A DNA stretch of 64,000 nucleotides from Bacillota bacterium (lineage in GTDB: Bacteria; Bacillota; Clostridia; Oscillospirales; Acutalibacteraceae): positions 62,001 through 126,000 of the forward strand of contig JAEWDK010000008.1 in the NCBI GenBank assembly GCA_023390175.1. The letters run 5' to 3'. The notes under the pieces were generated by a model. That model ran no database searches, had not been told where the DNA came from, and saw nothing but the letters and a program-made list of their open reading frames with translations. A program made the position numbers and the translations under genes. The first letter of the stretch is position 1; each line of letters starts with the position of its first letter. Shown piece after piece: positions 43,756-52,411 of this stretch.

Positions 43756-45240
43756 TTAAAGTGTTACTCCGTTTTTGAAAATTGCCAAATCGCGCTTGTC
43801 AAACGCTTCCGATTTGGCGGATTTCTTCCCGGAAGCGATGTCAAGGATATAGTCAAAAAATTCTTCCGCAAGGTCGGGGAGCTCTTCCCCGGCCAGCAGC
43901 CGGCCGGCGTCAAAATCAATCCATCCGGATTTTTTATGTGCCAGCCCGGAATTGCTTGAAATTTTCACAGTCGGTACGGGGCAGCCGAACGGCGTACCGC
44001 GCCCCGTGGTAAACAAAACCAGATGAGCGCCGGAAATAGCCAGTGCCGTTGATGCAACAAGATCATTGCCCGGGCCCTGCAGCAGGTTAAGCCCCTTTTC
44101 ACAAACGGGCTGGCCGTAAGAAAGCACATCGTTTACCTGCGCGGTGCCGCCCTTTTGAACGCACCCGAGGGACTTGTCCTCCAGGGTTGTGATTCCGCCC
44201 GCTTTGTTGCCCGGGGACGGGTTGGAATCAATCTCCTGATTGTAGCTCATAAAATATTTTTTGAAATTATTGATCAGATCAACTGTTTTATCAAAAACAG
44301 CTTTGTCGCGGCAGCGGTTCATCAAAATTGTTTCCGCACCGAACATTTCCGGTACTTCCGTCAAAATTGCGGTACCCCCCTGCGCAATGAGCAGGTCGGA
44401 AAAAGCGCCCACAAGCGGGTTGGCTGTAATACCGGAAAAGCCGTCCGATCCGCCGCACTTCAGGCCGACGGTAAGGCTTTCCACGCTGCAGGGTTCCCGT
44501 TTGAATTGTGCGGCGTACACGCACAGCTCTTTCACAACGGCCTTCGCGGCTTCAACCTCATCCTCATAATCCTGGGAAACCAGAAATTTTACGCGGTCAC
44601 TGTCATAGCTGCCCAGCACCTTTTTCAACTCATCAATATTATTGTTTTCACAGCCAAGTCCAAGCACAAGCACGGCCGCTGCGTTCGGGTGATGAATTAG
44701 CCCCGAAAGCGCAAGCTGCGTATTGAGCAGATCCTGGGAAAGCTGGGAACAGCCGTACGGGTGGCTGTAGGAATAAATTCCGTCCAGCTCCGGGGTCAAA
44801 AATTCCTGGCACTCATCCTCAATGCGTTTGGCAACGGAATTAACGCAGCCGACTGTCGGAACAATCCATACTTCATTGCGGATACCCACCTTGCCGTCTT
44901 TTCTGCGGTAGCCCTGAAAGGTTTTCGGCTTGACAGACGTCAGGGGCTTTAAATCCGGTTCATAGGTGTATTCCAGCAAATCCCCCAGCCGGGTTTTCGT
45001 GTTATGGGTGTGCACCCACTCCCCCGCGGAAATGTTGACGGCTGCCGTTCCGATTGGAAAGCCGTATTTTATAATTTGTTCGCCCTGGGCGATCGCTTTC
45101 ACCGCGATTTTATGCCCGGCGGTAATGTCGGTGAGGACGGGGATGGTCTGCCCCTCCACCTGAATGGTTTCGCCTGCTTTTAAAGCCTGCAGTGCAACCA
45201 CAACGTTATCTTGCTGGTTGATTTTTAAAATCGTTTTCAT
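43756..45240 (-). CDS. uxaA: Altronate dehydratase
   Basis: Removes water from D-altronate to give 2-keto-3-deoxygluconate, using an iron cofactor. The N-terminal SAF-like domain (about residues 1-95) and the C-terminal catalytic domain are fused in one chain of 494 residues. Marks are GYRRKDGKVGIRNEVWIVP, the cysteines in VGCVNSVA and SHPYGCSQL, and LKCGGSDGFSGITANP. It starts 4 bp after the uxaB stop codon, so it is tightly coupled to tagaturonate reductase, the preceding step. Confidence 0.95.
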   Translation of the reverse strand: MKTILKINQQDNVVVALQALKAGETIQVEGQTIPVLTDITAGHKIAVKAIAQGEQIIKYGFPIGTAAVNISAGEWVHTHNTKTRLGDLLEYTYEPDLKPLTSVKPKTFQGYRRKDGKVGIRNEVWIVPTVGCVNSVAKRIEDECQEFLTPELDGIYSYSHPYGCSQLSQDLLNTQLALSGLIHHPNAAAVLVLGLGCENNNIDELKKVLGSYDSDRVKFLVSQDYEDEVEAAKAVVKELCVYAAQFKREPCSVESLTVGLKCGGSDGFSGITANPLVGAFSDLLIAQGGTAILTEVPEMFGAETILMNRCRDKAVFDKTVDLINNFKKYFMSYNQEIDSNPSPGNKAGGITTLEDKSLGCVQKGGTAQVNDVLSYGQPVCEKGLNLLQGPGNDLVASTALAISGAHLVLFTTGRGTPFGCPVPTVKISSNSGLAHKKSGWIDFDAGRLLAGEELPDLAEEFFDYILDIASGKKSAKSEAFDKRDLAIFKNGVTL

Positions 45241-45244
45241 CGGG

Positions 45245-46711
45245 TTATTCCTTTATCAGCGCTTCAACAGCCGCTGTCATTCCATCCTTCTTAATTTCAT
45301 CAAGATAACCAGTTACTAGCGTAACAAACTGGTCGTATTTTGTCAAGTTTTCGCCCCAAAAATCGGTATTGGAGGCAAACGCTGTCACGAATTCGCGGGT
45401 TGACTTGCTCTTGCTGTTTGCGGCAAAAAACTCAAGTACTTTTTTGTCGTCTTTAATCGGATATTCCTCGCCGTTGCGGCTGCCGATAAGCACACCGTCG
45501 CGCATTGTGTCAGAGGTATAAAACGCCATCAGCGCGGCGAAGGAAAAGGTCAGCAGGGTCGGAGGAGTTTGTGTTTTTGCGTAGTTATCACGAAAGGTCG
45601 GCAGAATTCTCGCCTTCCATTTTGAAACGGAATTGAGTGAAATGGAAAGCAGCTCATGCTTGACAAACGGATTTTCAAACCGTTCCAATACGGAATTTGC
45701 AAAATCTTCGGCCTCTTCCTTCGGCAGCTTGACCGTCGGTACAATCTCTTCAAAAATGATTCGTTCCATCAGCTTGCGGATCAGGGAATCATTCATGCAC
45801 TCAAGCACAATATTTTTGCCCGTAAGGAACCCGGCAAGCACAGTGGAGGTATGCGCACCGTTCAGGATGCGCACCTTTCTTTCGCGGTACGGCTTTTGGT
45901 TGTTTGTGAATATGACATGCATCCCTGCTTTATCCAGCGGGAATTTTTCGGAAATATCCCTGTCGCTTTCAATCACCCACAAAGCAAACGGTTCGCCGGT
46001 GTCAAGCAGATTGTCTTCATACCCGAGCGTTTCACAGATTTGAGCCGCTTCCTCCCTTGGGTAGCCGGTAATGATACGGTCAACCAGTGTGCTGCAGAAC
46101 GTATTGCTTTCACAAATCCAGTTTTTGAACTTCTCGCCCAAATTCCACAGGGCGACATACTTCAGCACACATTCCTTTAGCTTGATGCCGTTGTCTTCGA
46201 TCAGTTCAACCGGCAGCATAATAAGGCCCTTGTCGGAATCGCCATGAAACGCAGTAAACCGTTCAAACAAAAACTTTGTCAGTTTGCCCGGATACGTGTT
46301 CGGCGGCGTCAGTTCAAATTGATCCTGTTCGTCATACACAATGCCGGCTTCCGTGGTGTTCGAAACAACGAACTGCAGGGAATCAAGGCGGGCAAGCGCC
46401 GTGTATTCCTCGTAGTTGTTGTAAGTATCCAGCACCTTTTGCACACTGGTAATGACACGGTTCTCCACATAAGTTTCCCCGTTCATTTTACCGCGAAGGG
46501 AAACGGTGTAAAGGTTGTCCTGTGCGGCAAAACGCTCCAGGCCGCCAAAGGTAATCGGCTTTACAATGGCGATATCCCCGTTAAAAACGCCCTTCTCATT
46601 GGCGACGTCCACCATGTAATCTACAAATCCTCTTAAAAAATTACCCTCACCGAACTGCACTATTTTAATCTCTTTCGGGCTGCGGCTGTAAATTTCATTG
46701 ATTTTTTTCAT
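45245..46711 (-). CDS. uxaB: Tagaturonate reductase (altronate oxidoreductase), mannitol dehydrogenase family
   Basis: Reduces D-tagaturonate to D-altronate with NADH. The N-terminal Rossmann region IVQFGEGNFLRGFVDYMVD is typical of UxaB/UxuB/MtlD long-chain polyol dehydrogenases. The catalytic Lys-containing VRILNGAHTSTVLAGFL follows about 300 residues in. 488 residues. The choice of UxaB over fructuronate reductase UxuB rests on the adjacent altronate dehydratase. TAGGAGGAG precedes the ATG, and a LacI-type operator lies just upstream. Confidence 0.93.
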   Translation of the reverse strand: MKKINEIYSRSPKEIKIVQFGEGNFLRGFVDYMVDVANEKGVFNGDIAIVKPITFGGLERFAAQDNLYTVSLRGKMNGETYVENRVITSVQKVLDTYNNYEEYTALARLDSLQFVVSNTTEAGIVYDEQDQFELTPPNTYPGKLTKFLFERFTAFHGDSDKGLIMLPVELIEDNGIKLKECVLKYVALWNLGEKFKNWICESNTFCSTLVDRIITGYPREEAAQICETLGYEDNLLDTGEPFALWVIESDRDISEKFPLDKAGMHVIFTNNQKPYRERKVRILNGAHTSTVLAGFLTGKNIVLECMNDSLIRKLMERIIFEEIVPTVKLPKEEAEDFANSVLERFENPFVKHELLSISLNSVSKWKARILPTFRDNYAKTQTPPTLLTFSFAALMAFYTSDTMRDGVLIGSRNGEEYPIKDDKKVLEFFAANSKSKSTREFVTAFASNTDFWGENLTKYDQFVTLVTGYLDEIKKDGMTAAVEALIKE

Positions 46712-46732
46712 AATAATAACTCCTCCTAAAAG

Positions 46733-46780
46733 TGTAAGCGCTTACAATTGTTATTGTATCATCTCACTTGAAAATGTCAA
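46733..46780 (-). promoter_or_regulatory. Promoter and LacI-type operator of uxaB-uxaA-kdgK-kdgA
   Basis: On the minus strand TTGACA (46780-46775) and TACAAT (46758-46753) are 16 bp apart. Just downstream is the perfect palindrome TGTAAGCGCTTACA at 46733-46746, centred near +12, where a bound repressor would block transcription. Confidence 0.85.
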
Positions 46781-46918
46781 TATCAAATCAGATTAATTTT
46801 TCGGCTTATGATTCGCATTCCTGTTGAAAACGGTATTATTAAATTATTCCCGGTTATATATAGGAATATTCCGAATGTTGTTTCAAAATAAATATTTTGG
46901 CAACAGCGCACAAACCTA

Positions 46919-46963
46919 TTGATTTATTCAAGAAACGCGCTATAATATCTGTAAGTGCTTACA
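46919..46963 (+). promoter_or_regulatory. Promoter and LacI-type operator of lacI-uxaC
   Basis: TTGATT (46919-46924) and TATAAT (46941-46946) are 16 bp apart. TGTAAGTGCTTACA at 46950-46963 covers the expected transcription start and differs by one base from the palindrome in the divergent promoter. Both operons are thus likely controlled by the LacI protein encoded next. Confidence 0.85.
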
Positions 46964-46978
46964 AATTGAGGTGGCAAA

Positions 46979-47974
46979 GTGAATATTTATGATATTGCCG
47001 AGCGCAGCGGAGTTTCCATTGCAACGGTGTCGCGTGTACTGAACGGCAGCCAAAATGTCAGCCAGAAAACGCGGGACAAGGTGTTAAGCGTAATTCAGCA
47101 GGAGGACTATACCCCAAATGTATTTGCCCGCGGGCTTGGGTTAAACTCTATGCGGATGATCGGCATCTTGTGTACCGATATTTCAGACACGTTCTACGCC
47201 AAAGCGGTTTCCCTTGTGGAGGGATTGCTGCGGCAGAACGGGTTTGACGCGCTGCTGTGCTGCACGGGCAATAATCTGGAGGACAAGAAAAAATATCTTG
47301 ACCTTCTGCTTACCAAGCGCGTGGACGCCGTTATCTTAATCGGCTCCGCTTTTAAAGAGAATGTTGACAATTCCCACATTGAAAACGCAGCGAAGCAGGT
47401 ACCCGTTATTATTATCAACGGGCTGGTGGAGCTGCCCAACACGTACTGTGTGCTGTGCGACGAACGTTCGGCGGTCTGCCGGAACGTGCTGCTTTTGAAG
47501 AAACAGGGACATGAAAAGATTTTATATTTGTATGATACTATGACTTACAGCGGCTGTGTAAAAATTTCGGGTTACAAGGAAGGCCTGCTGAAAAGCGGAA
47601 TCCCGTTTCAGGACACCCTTACGGTGAAGGTCCCGAAGTCCATTCCCGATGTGGCCGCCCGTGTAACGGAATTGCTGCGCGAAGGGCCGAAGTTTTCCGC
47701 GGTGATGGCTTCGGAGGATTTGATTGCAATCGGCGCGCTTAAAGCGCTGCAGAATGCGGATACTAACGTTAGCATGCCCGTAATCGGTTTTAACAATTCT
47801 ATTCTGGCGCAATGCTCGTCCCCTGCGCTCACAACGGTTGACAATATGATCGACACGTTATGCCCCACGGCAATCAGCATGCTGACCGATATTTTAGAGG
47901 GAAAGAACGTGCCACAGAAAGTCGTGATCTCTTCCAAGCTGATAGAGCGCGACACGTTTCGAATAAACGACTAA
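46979..47974 (+). CDS. LacI-family transcriptional regulator of the galacturonate genes
   Basis: The N-terminal helix-turn-helix reads NIYDIAERSGVSIATVSRVL, followed by the hinge helix region TPNVFARGLGLN and a periplasmic-binding-protein-like effector domain. 331 residues, GTG start with GAGGTGG upstream. It lies between two operons that share a TGTAAG(C/T)GCTTACA palindrome, and the same palindrome covers its own promoter. It is therefore predicted to repress itself, uxaC and the uxaB operon until a hexuronate or pathway intermediate binds. Confidence 0.93.
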   Translation: MNIYDIAERSGVSIATVSRVLNGSQNVSQKTRDKVLSVIQQEDYTPNVFARGLGLNSMRMIGILCTDISDTFYAKAVSLVEGLLRQNGFDALLCCTGNNLEDKKKYLDLLLTKRVDAVILIGSAFKENVDNSHIENAAKQVPVIIINGLVELPNTYCVLCDERSAVCRNVLLLKKQGHEKILYLYDTMTYSGCVKISGYKEGLLKSGIPFQDTLTVKVPKSIPDVAARVTELLREGPKFSAVMASEDLIAIGALKALQNADTNVSMPVIGFNNSILAQCSSPALTTVDNMIDTLCPTAISMLTDILEGKNVPQKVVISSKLIERDTFRIND

Positions 47975-47991
47975 TATTGGAGGATTACAAA

Positions 47992-49398
47992 ATGAAAAGC
48001 TTTATGGATGAAGATTTTTTACTGTCCAATGAAACCGCGAGAACCCTTTACCATGATTATGCCGCAAAAATGCCGATTGTCGATTATCATTGCCATATTA
48101 ACCCGGAGGAAATCGCCGCAAACCGCAAATTTGAAAACATCACGCAGGTTTGGCTCGGGGGGGACCACTACAAATGGCGTATGATCCGTTCCAACGGCAT
48201 TGACGAAAAATACATTACAGGCGACAGCACCGACAGGGAGAAATTCCAGATGTTTGCCGAAGCGCTGCCAAAGGCAATCGGCAATCCGCTCTACCACTGG
48301 ACACACCTTGAGCTGAAAAGATACTTCGGCTATAACGGCGTATTGAATGCCGATACCGCGGAGGAAGTATGGAATTTGTGCAATGCCAAGCTGAAAACAG
48401 ACGCAATGAGTGTGCGCGGCATCATTGAACAATCCAATGTAAAGCTGATTGCCACTACCGACGACCCGATTGACAGCCTGCAGTGGCACAAGGCAATTAA
48501 AGAGGACAAAACCTGTAAGGTTCAGGTGATCCCCGCGTGGCGGCCGGACAAAATCATGAACATTGAAAAGCCGACCTTCGCACAATACGTTTCCGACCTT
48601 GCAAACGTCAGCGGCACCGCAATTCATCAGGTCAAAGACGTGTACGCCGCCCTGCAGCAAAGGTTGGATCACTTTGCGCAAATGGGGTGCAAGGCTTCCG
48701 ATCACGGCATTAATTATATTATGTACAATCCTGCATCCGACGAGCAGCTGGAAGCAATTTTCGCCAAGGGATTATCCGGAAAGCCGCTTACCGAAGACGA
48801 AGTTGAAAAATATAAATATGCGATTTTGCTTTTCCTTGGAAAGCAGTACGCAAAACGCGGCTGGGTAATGCAGCTGCATTACGGAACAATCCGCGACACC
48901 AATAAGCTGATGTTCGACCGGCTTGGCGCCGACACCGGCTTTGACTGCATTGCAACCCACAACAGTGCGCACGGTATTGTAAAATTCTTCGACGCTTTAA
49001 ATCAAACGGACGAGCTGCCCAAAACAATTTTGTATTCCTTAAACCCAACCGACAACGAAATGCTCGACACGGTTATCGGCTGCTTCCAGGGTACGGCTGC
49101 CGCCGGAAAGATGCAGCACGGCGCGGCATGGTGGTTTAACGACACAAAGACCGGGATGATTGACCAAATGACCAGTTTAGCCAACCTTTCCATTTTGGGG
49201 AATTTTGTCGGCATGCTCACGGATTCCCGCAGCTTTTTATCCTATACAAGGCATGAGTATTTCAGGCGCATCCTGTGCAACCTGATCGGCACATGGGTGG
49301 AAAACGGGGAGTATCCATGCGACATGAAAGCGCTTGGCAAAATGGTTCAGGATATTTCCTACAACAACGCCGTGTCGTACTTTGGGTTTGCGCTTTAA
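47992..49398 (+). CDS. uxaC: Glucuronate/galacturonate isomerase
   Basis: UxaC isomerises D-galacturonate to D-tagaturonate and D-glucuronate to D-fructuronate, the entry step. It is an amidohydrolase-fold protein with the metal motif VDYHCHINPEEIA near residue 27. I start at ATG 47992, with TTGGAGG upstream, giving 468 residues. The frame is open back to 47860, but that part overlaps the lacI gene in another phase. It is 17 bp after lacI and ends at a strong terminator. No UxuA/UxuB genes are nearby, so galacturonate is the best-supported substrate. Confidence 0.95.
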   Translation: MKSFMDEDFLLSNETARTLYHDYAAKMPIVDYHCHINPEEIAANRKFENITQVWLGGDHYKWRMIRSNGIDEKYITGDSTDREKFQMFAEALPKAIGNPLYHWTHLELKRYFGYNGVLNADTAEEVWNLCNAKLKTDAMSVRGIIEQSNVKLIATTDDPIDSLQWHKAIKEDKTCKVQVIPAWRPDKIMNIEKPTFAQYVSDLANVSGTAIHQVKDVYAALQQRLDHFAQMGCKASDHGINYIMYNPASDEQLEAIFAKGLSGKPLTEDEVEKYKYAILLFLGKQYAKRGWVMQLHYGTIRDTNKLMFDRLGADTGFDCIATHNSAHGIVKFFDALNQTDELPKTILYSLNPTDNEMLDTVIGCFQGTAAAGKMQHGAAWWFNDTKTGMIDQMTSLANLSILGNFVGMLTDSRSFLSYTRHEYFRRILCNLIGTWVENGEYPCDMKALGKMVQDISYNNAVSYFGFAL

Positions 49399-49458
49399 GG
49401 CCCGGGCTCTGAAAACGAAGGTTTTTCCGCAGTGAGCTGTTCCCATTGTTGGTTTACG

Positions 49459-49500
49459 CAAAGATGGCGCCGTTTGAAAAACGGCGCCATCTTTGTTTTT
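49459..49500 (+). terminator. Terminator of lacI-uxaC
   Basis: CAAAGATGGCGCCGTTT and its exact inverse form a 17-bp stem with loop GAA, followed by TTTTT at 49496-49500. Confidence 0.88.
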
Positions 49501-49529
49501 ACCGTCAAAGGTCCATCTCCCTGATCAGG

Positions 49530-49570
49530 AAAAAAGCCTTGAAACCCGCATGATTTCCGGGCTCCAAGGC
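49530..49570 (-). terminator. Terminator of the amino-sugar operon
   Basis: GCCTTGAAACCCG and CGGGCTCCAAGGC pair with small mismatches. On the minus strand a run of TTTTTT follows. It begins right at the stop codon of the last oxidoreductase gene. Confidence 0.8.
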
Positions 49571-49571
49571 T

Positions 49572-50585
49572 TCACTTTTGGTATAGCCCCTTTTCCCGTA
49601 CTGATTGATCCGCACGCATTACGACCTGAAATACACGATAGATATCATCAATAGTCGGTACGGAGGGTACATCCTTTTCAATCATTTCAATCAGTCTTTG
49701 AACCAGCGCCCACATGTTTTTATATTTTGAATCGATATTGATGGTGCGATATTCATTATGCTCCGTAAGGTACAGCTGTATCAGGTCGCCTTCCTCAACA
49801 TTCTGACTTCGCGCCGCATTTAAAACAATGCTGAGCCTGCCCTTGTCGCCTATAAACTCTTTCACATTGGAGGACGGCAGGTTTTTTGACCATCCCGCCT
49901 CGTAATATCCGATTGCGCCGTTTTCCAAACGGGTATGGATTACGCCATAGTTGTATGCGCCGCCGGGTAAATCGTTATCTATAATAGTTCCGAACGCATC
50001 CACATCGATAACGCGGGAATTGGTAAACCACTGCATCACGTCGATATAATGCACACCGCAGTCAACAATGGGCGAACAATCCGCCAGCAGCTTTTTGTAG
50101 CGCTCCCAGTCCTTGCAATGATGGTTCTGCACCATACGCATCACCTTGACTTCGCCGATTACTCCCGCCTGAATCAGCTCCGCCGCTTTCAGATAAGTCT
50201 GATTATAACGCAAGATATGGGAAACAGCCACTTTACAGTCCGAAGCTTTTACCAGCTTTACAAACTCGCTGCCCTCTTCCAATGTTGTTCCAATCGGTTT
50301 TTCACAGATAACATGTTTCTTTTTCCGAAGGCACTCCTTCAATATTTTCAAGTGGGTATTCACATAAGTAGCGATAATTACAATATCAACATCATCGCGC
50401 CCCAAATAGGACTCGTACTGCGTATTCCACGACTGAGCACAGTACATGCGGGCAAACTGTTCTGCGCGCCGCGGGTCTGTATCCACAACCCCCACAATTT
50501 GAATCTGCTCCCTGAAATAAATGTCCTGCATATACTCCTGCCCGATATGTCCGCAGCCAATCAGAACTATCCCATATTTTTTCAT
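49572..50585 (-). CDS. Gfo/Idh/MocA family oxidoreductase (third in operon)
   Basis: NAD(P)-dependent sugar or polyol dehydrogenase-like protein of 337 residues. The Rossmann motif IGCGHIGQEYMQ lies at the N-terminus, and the catalytic EKP motif in HVICEKPIGTT near residue 96. The C-terminal region includes CGVHYIDVMQWF, with the expected His. The substrate is unknown. It is the last gene of the operon, 69 bp after the isomerase gene across a stem-loop. It may oxidise or epimerise the imported sugar or its derivative. Confidence 0.9.
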   Translation of the reverse strand: MKKYGIVLIGCGHIGQEYMQDIYFREQIQIVGVVDTDPRRAEQFARMYCAQSWNTQYESYLGRDDVDIVIIATYVNTHLKILKECLRKKKHVICEKPIGTTLEEGSEFVKLVKASDCKVAVSHILRYNQTYLKAAELIQAGVIGEVKVMRMVQNHHCKDWERYKKLLADCSPIVDCGVHYIDVMQWFTNSRVIDVDAFGTIIDNDLPGGAYNYGVIHTRLENGAIGYYEAGWSKNLPSSNVKEFIGDKGRLSIVLNAARSQNVEEGDLIQLYLTEHNEYRTINIDSKYKNMWALVQRLIEMIEKDVPSVPTIDDIYRVFQVVMRADQSVREKGLYQK

Positions 50586-50609
50586 TATCCGTTCCCCTGC
50601 TTAACATAA

Positions 50610-50650
50610 TATTATCCTGCGTCTGACCCAGTTTCTAACGCAGGATAATA
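50610..50650 (-). promoter_or_regulatory. Intercistronic stem-loop before the last oxidoreductase gene
   Basis: TATTATCCTGCGT (50610-50622) and its exact inverse (50638-50650) pair around 15 nt. No T run follows on the minus strand. It may be a leaky terminator or processing site separating the last gene from the rest. Confidence 0.55.
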
Positions 50651-50654
50651 AATA

Positions 50655-51506
50655 TTACAAATATTTCTTTAAAAAATCCACTGCCAAACGAATATCCGCC
50701 TCCGGATTTTGCCCGACCTCACGTTCAATGGTCAAATATCCGTGGAACCCAATGTCCTCCAGCGCTTTCAAATACAGGTCAAAATCCACTTGTCCCTGCC
50801 CGAGCGGCACTTCCTGAAAATAGTCTTCTAACCGAAGATCCGATATTCCGCCCTCTGCAAAAAAATTGTAAATCCGTTCAGGGTCTGTTTTTGTTCGCAT
50901 GACGCCATCTTTTGCATGCGTGTGAACAATGTATTCTTTCAGCGTGTTTACCGCTTCTACCGGATTTTCCCCCGTAACCATGACTAAATTTGCGGGGTCG
51001 AGGTTCACGGCGATTCCCTTGGACGACAGACTGTCCAAAAAAGCTTTCAGCCTTTTCGCGGGTTCCGGGCCGGTTTCAACAGCAAAATATGCGCCCCGGG
51101 CACAAGCGTATTCCGCCAGCTGATTACAGGCATCCTGCATAATTTTGTAGCGCTCGCAGGAGCTGTCTTCCGGTACCACGCCAATGTGGGTCGTTACAAT
51201 TTTTGTACCCAGATCAAGCGCCAGATCAATGATCTTCTTTGACTTCTCAATCTTTTCAGCATTCTCCTGCTGAATTGCAAAGCCATGACCGCCCAAATCG
51301 CCGCACAGCGCAGATATCTTCAAATCATTTTCAGCGATGACGCGGGCTGCTTCGCGCCTTTCCGATGCTGTTAACGACGGGGATATTTCTCCGTCAACAG
51401 CATACAGCTGTATGCCGTGCGCACCGACTTCCCTCGATTTTTTAACCGCCTGCTGAAACGGCAGGCGAAAAGAATCTGTGATTACCCCAATATGAAAACG
51501 GCTCAT
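50655..51506 (-). CDS. Sugar phosphate isomerase/epimerase family protein (xylose-isomerase-like TIM barrel)
   Basis: 283 residues of the AP-endonuclease-2 fold. Metal-binding residues are visible in VETGPEPAKR (Glu), GIAVNLDPANLV (Asp), VHTHAKDG (His) and TIEREVGQNP (Glu). Members isomerise or epimerise keto sugars; in 3-keto-glycoside pathways relatives cleave or isomerise products of Gfo/Idh/MocA dehydrogenases. Here it is encoded among three such proteins, so it probably acts on the same intermediate. Exact reaction unknown. Confidence 0.88.
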   Translation of the reverse strand: MSRFHIGVITDSFRLPFQQAVKKSREVGAHGIQLYAVDGEISPSLTASERREAARVIAENDLKISALCGDLGGHGFAIQQENAEKIEKSKKIIDLALDLGTKIVTTHIGVVPEDSSCERYKIMQDACNQLAEYACARGAYFAVETGPEPAKRLKAFLDSLSSKGIAVNLDPANLVMVTGENPVEAVNTLKEYIVHTHAKDGVMRTKTDPERIYNFFAEGGISDLRLEDYFQEVPLGQGQVDFDLYLKALEDIGFHGYLTIEREVGQNPEADIRLAVDFLKKYL

Positions 51507-51564
51507 TGGCTCTCCTTTCAGAATTTGCCCGAGGGCGAAGGTATTAAATTACAATTGGCTTTAA

Positions 51565-52401
51565 TCAAACAATTTCAACCCATGTTTCCGGTTTTTTGGC
51601 AGCTTTTAAGCCAGCCTCCCGAATGGAGATCACAGCAACTGTTTCCGCATGGCTTACCTTAACATCGCCTGTTAAGAAGAAATCCACCATTTGTTCCACA
51701 AACAAATGAAAATAATCGGACTGAACCGTTATTGTCTGCGACGTGCCGTCCTTCAAATTAACCGTCATGGAAAACGGACATTCCCAGCCGTGGTGCGATA
51801 AAATCGCCCGCCTGCCGCCGGTAAACTCAATCACCAAAGCAGGCCAGTTTTCCGTTCCGACATACATCACACGCTTTGCGTCAGTCCCCATCAACGCTAC
51901 AATCGGCTCAATCTGATGGATTGAATAATTTTCGAAAGGGCCGGGGCCCCAGCTTGCAATATTCTGAATGTCGTTTTTGCTCATATCCTTATATTCCGAT
52001 GCAAAACGCAGCGCGGAGGAAGAAAAGCACGGTGTACGGTGTTCCTCTGCAACCGCAAATATTCGAAGCGCGGCTGACCGATCCTCTGCAAAGGTTTTAT
52101 CCACATATACGCGTTTCCCGCTGCTCAGAGGAATACGGCAAAGCTCTTCGTGCATTTCAGGATTATCGGGAGAAAGCACAATAATGCAGTCGCTTTTTTG
52201 CACCAGCTCTTCAATCGTTTCTAACTGCTGTATTTTGTATTTTTCACACCATTGCTGCGTGGTCAGCCCGTTCGGCGCGTCCTTTTTTCCCCATGCATAC
52301 GCGACCTTCAGCTTCCCTTCGGACAGCTTTTCAATCCATTCCGGATAATTGTTGGCATGAAACTCATCAAGATAATAATCCACAAAACCAATCTTTTTCA
52401 T
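51565..52401 (-). CDS. Divergent Gfo/Idh/MocA-like protein lacking the usual glycine-rich loop
   Basis: About 278 residues. The overall layout suggests the Gfo/Idh/MocA family, with a position-equivalent VYVDKTFAEDRSAAL where EKP is normally found and a C-terminal region ending KAAKKPETWVEIV. However, the N-terminus reads KIGFVDYYLDEFHANNYP with no GxGxxG/A motif, and the EKP triad is replaced by DKT. It may use a different cofactor mode or be non-catalytic. I start at ATG 52401, with TAGGAAG upstream; the frame is open to 52422. It lies 10 bp after the first oxidoreductase gene. Confidence 0.7.
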   Translation of the reverse strand: MKKIGFVDYYLDEFHANNYPEWIEKLSEGKLKVAYAWGKKDAPNGLTTQQWCEKYKIQQLETIEELVQKSDCIIVLSPDNPEMHEELCRIPLSSGKRVYVDKTFAEDRSAALRIFAVAEEHRTPCFSSSALRFASEYKDMSKNDIQNIASWGPGPFENYSIHQIEPIVALMGTDAKRVMYVGTENWPALVIEFTGGRRAILSHHGWECPFSMTVNLKDGTSQTITVQSDYFHLFVEQMVDFFLTGDVKVSHAETVAVISIREAGLKAAKKPETWVEIV

Positions 52402-52411
52402 GTTGCACTTC

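Noticed and set aside
47860..47991. Upstream extension of uxaC by 44 codons
   Set aside because: Overlaps lacI in another phase; a good ribosome-binding site precedes ATG 47992.
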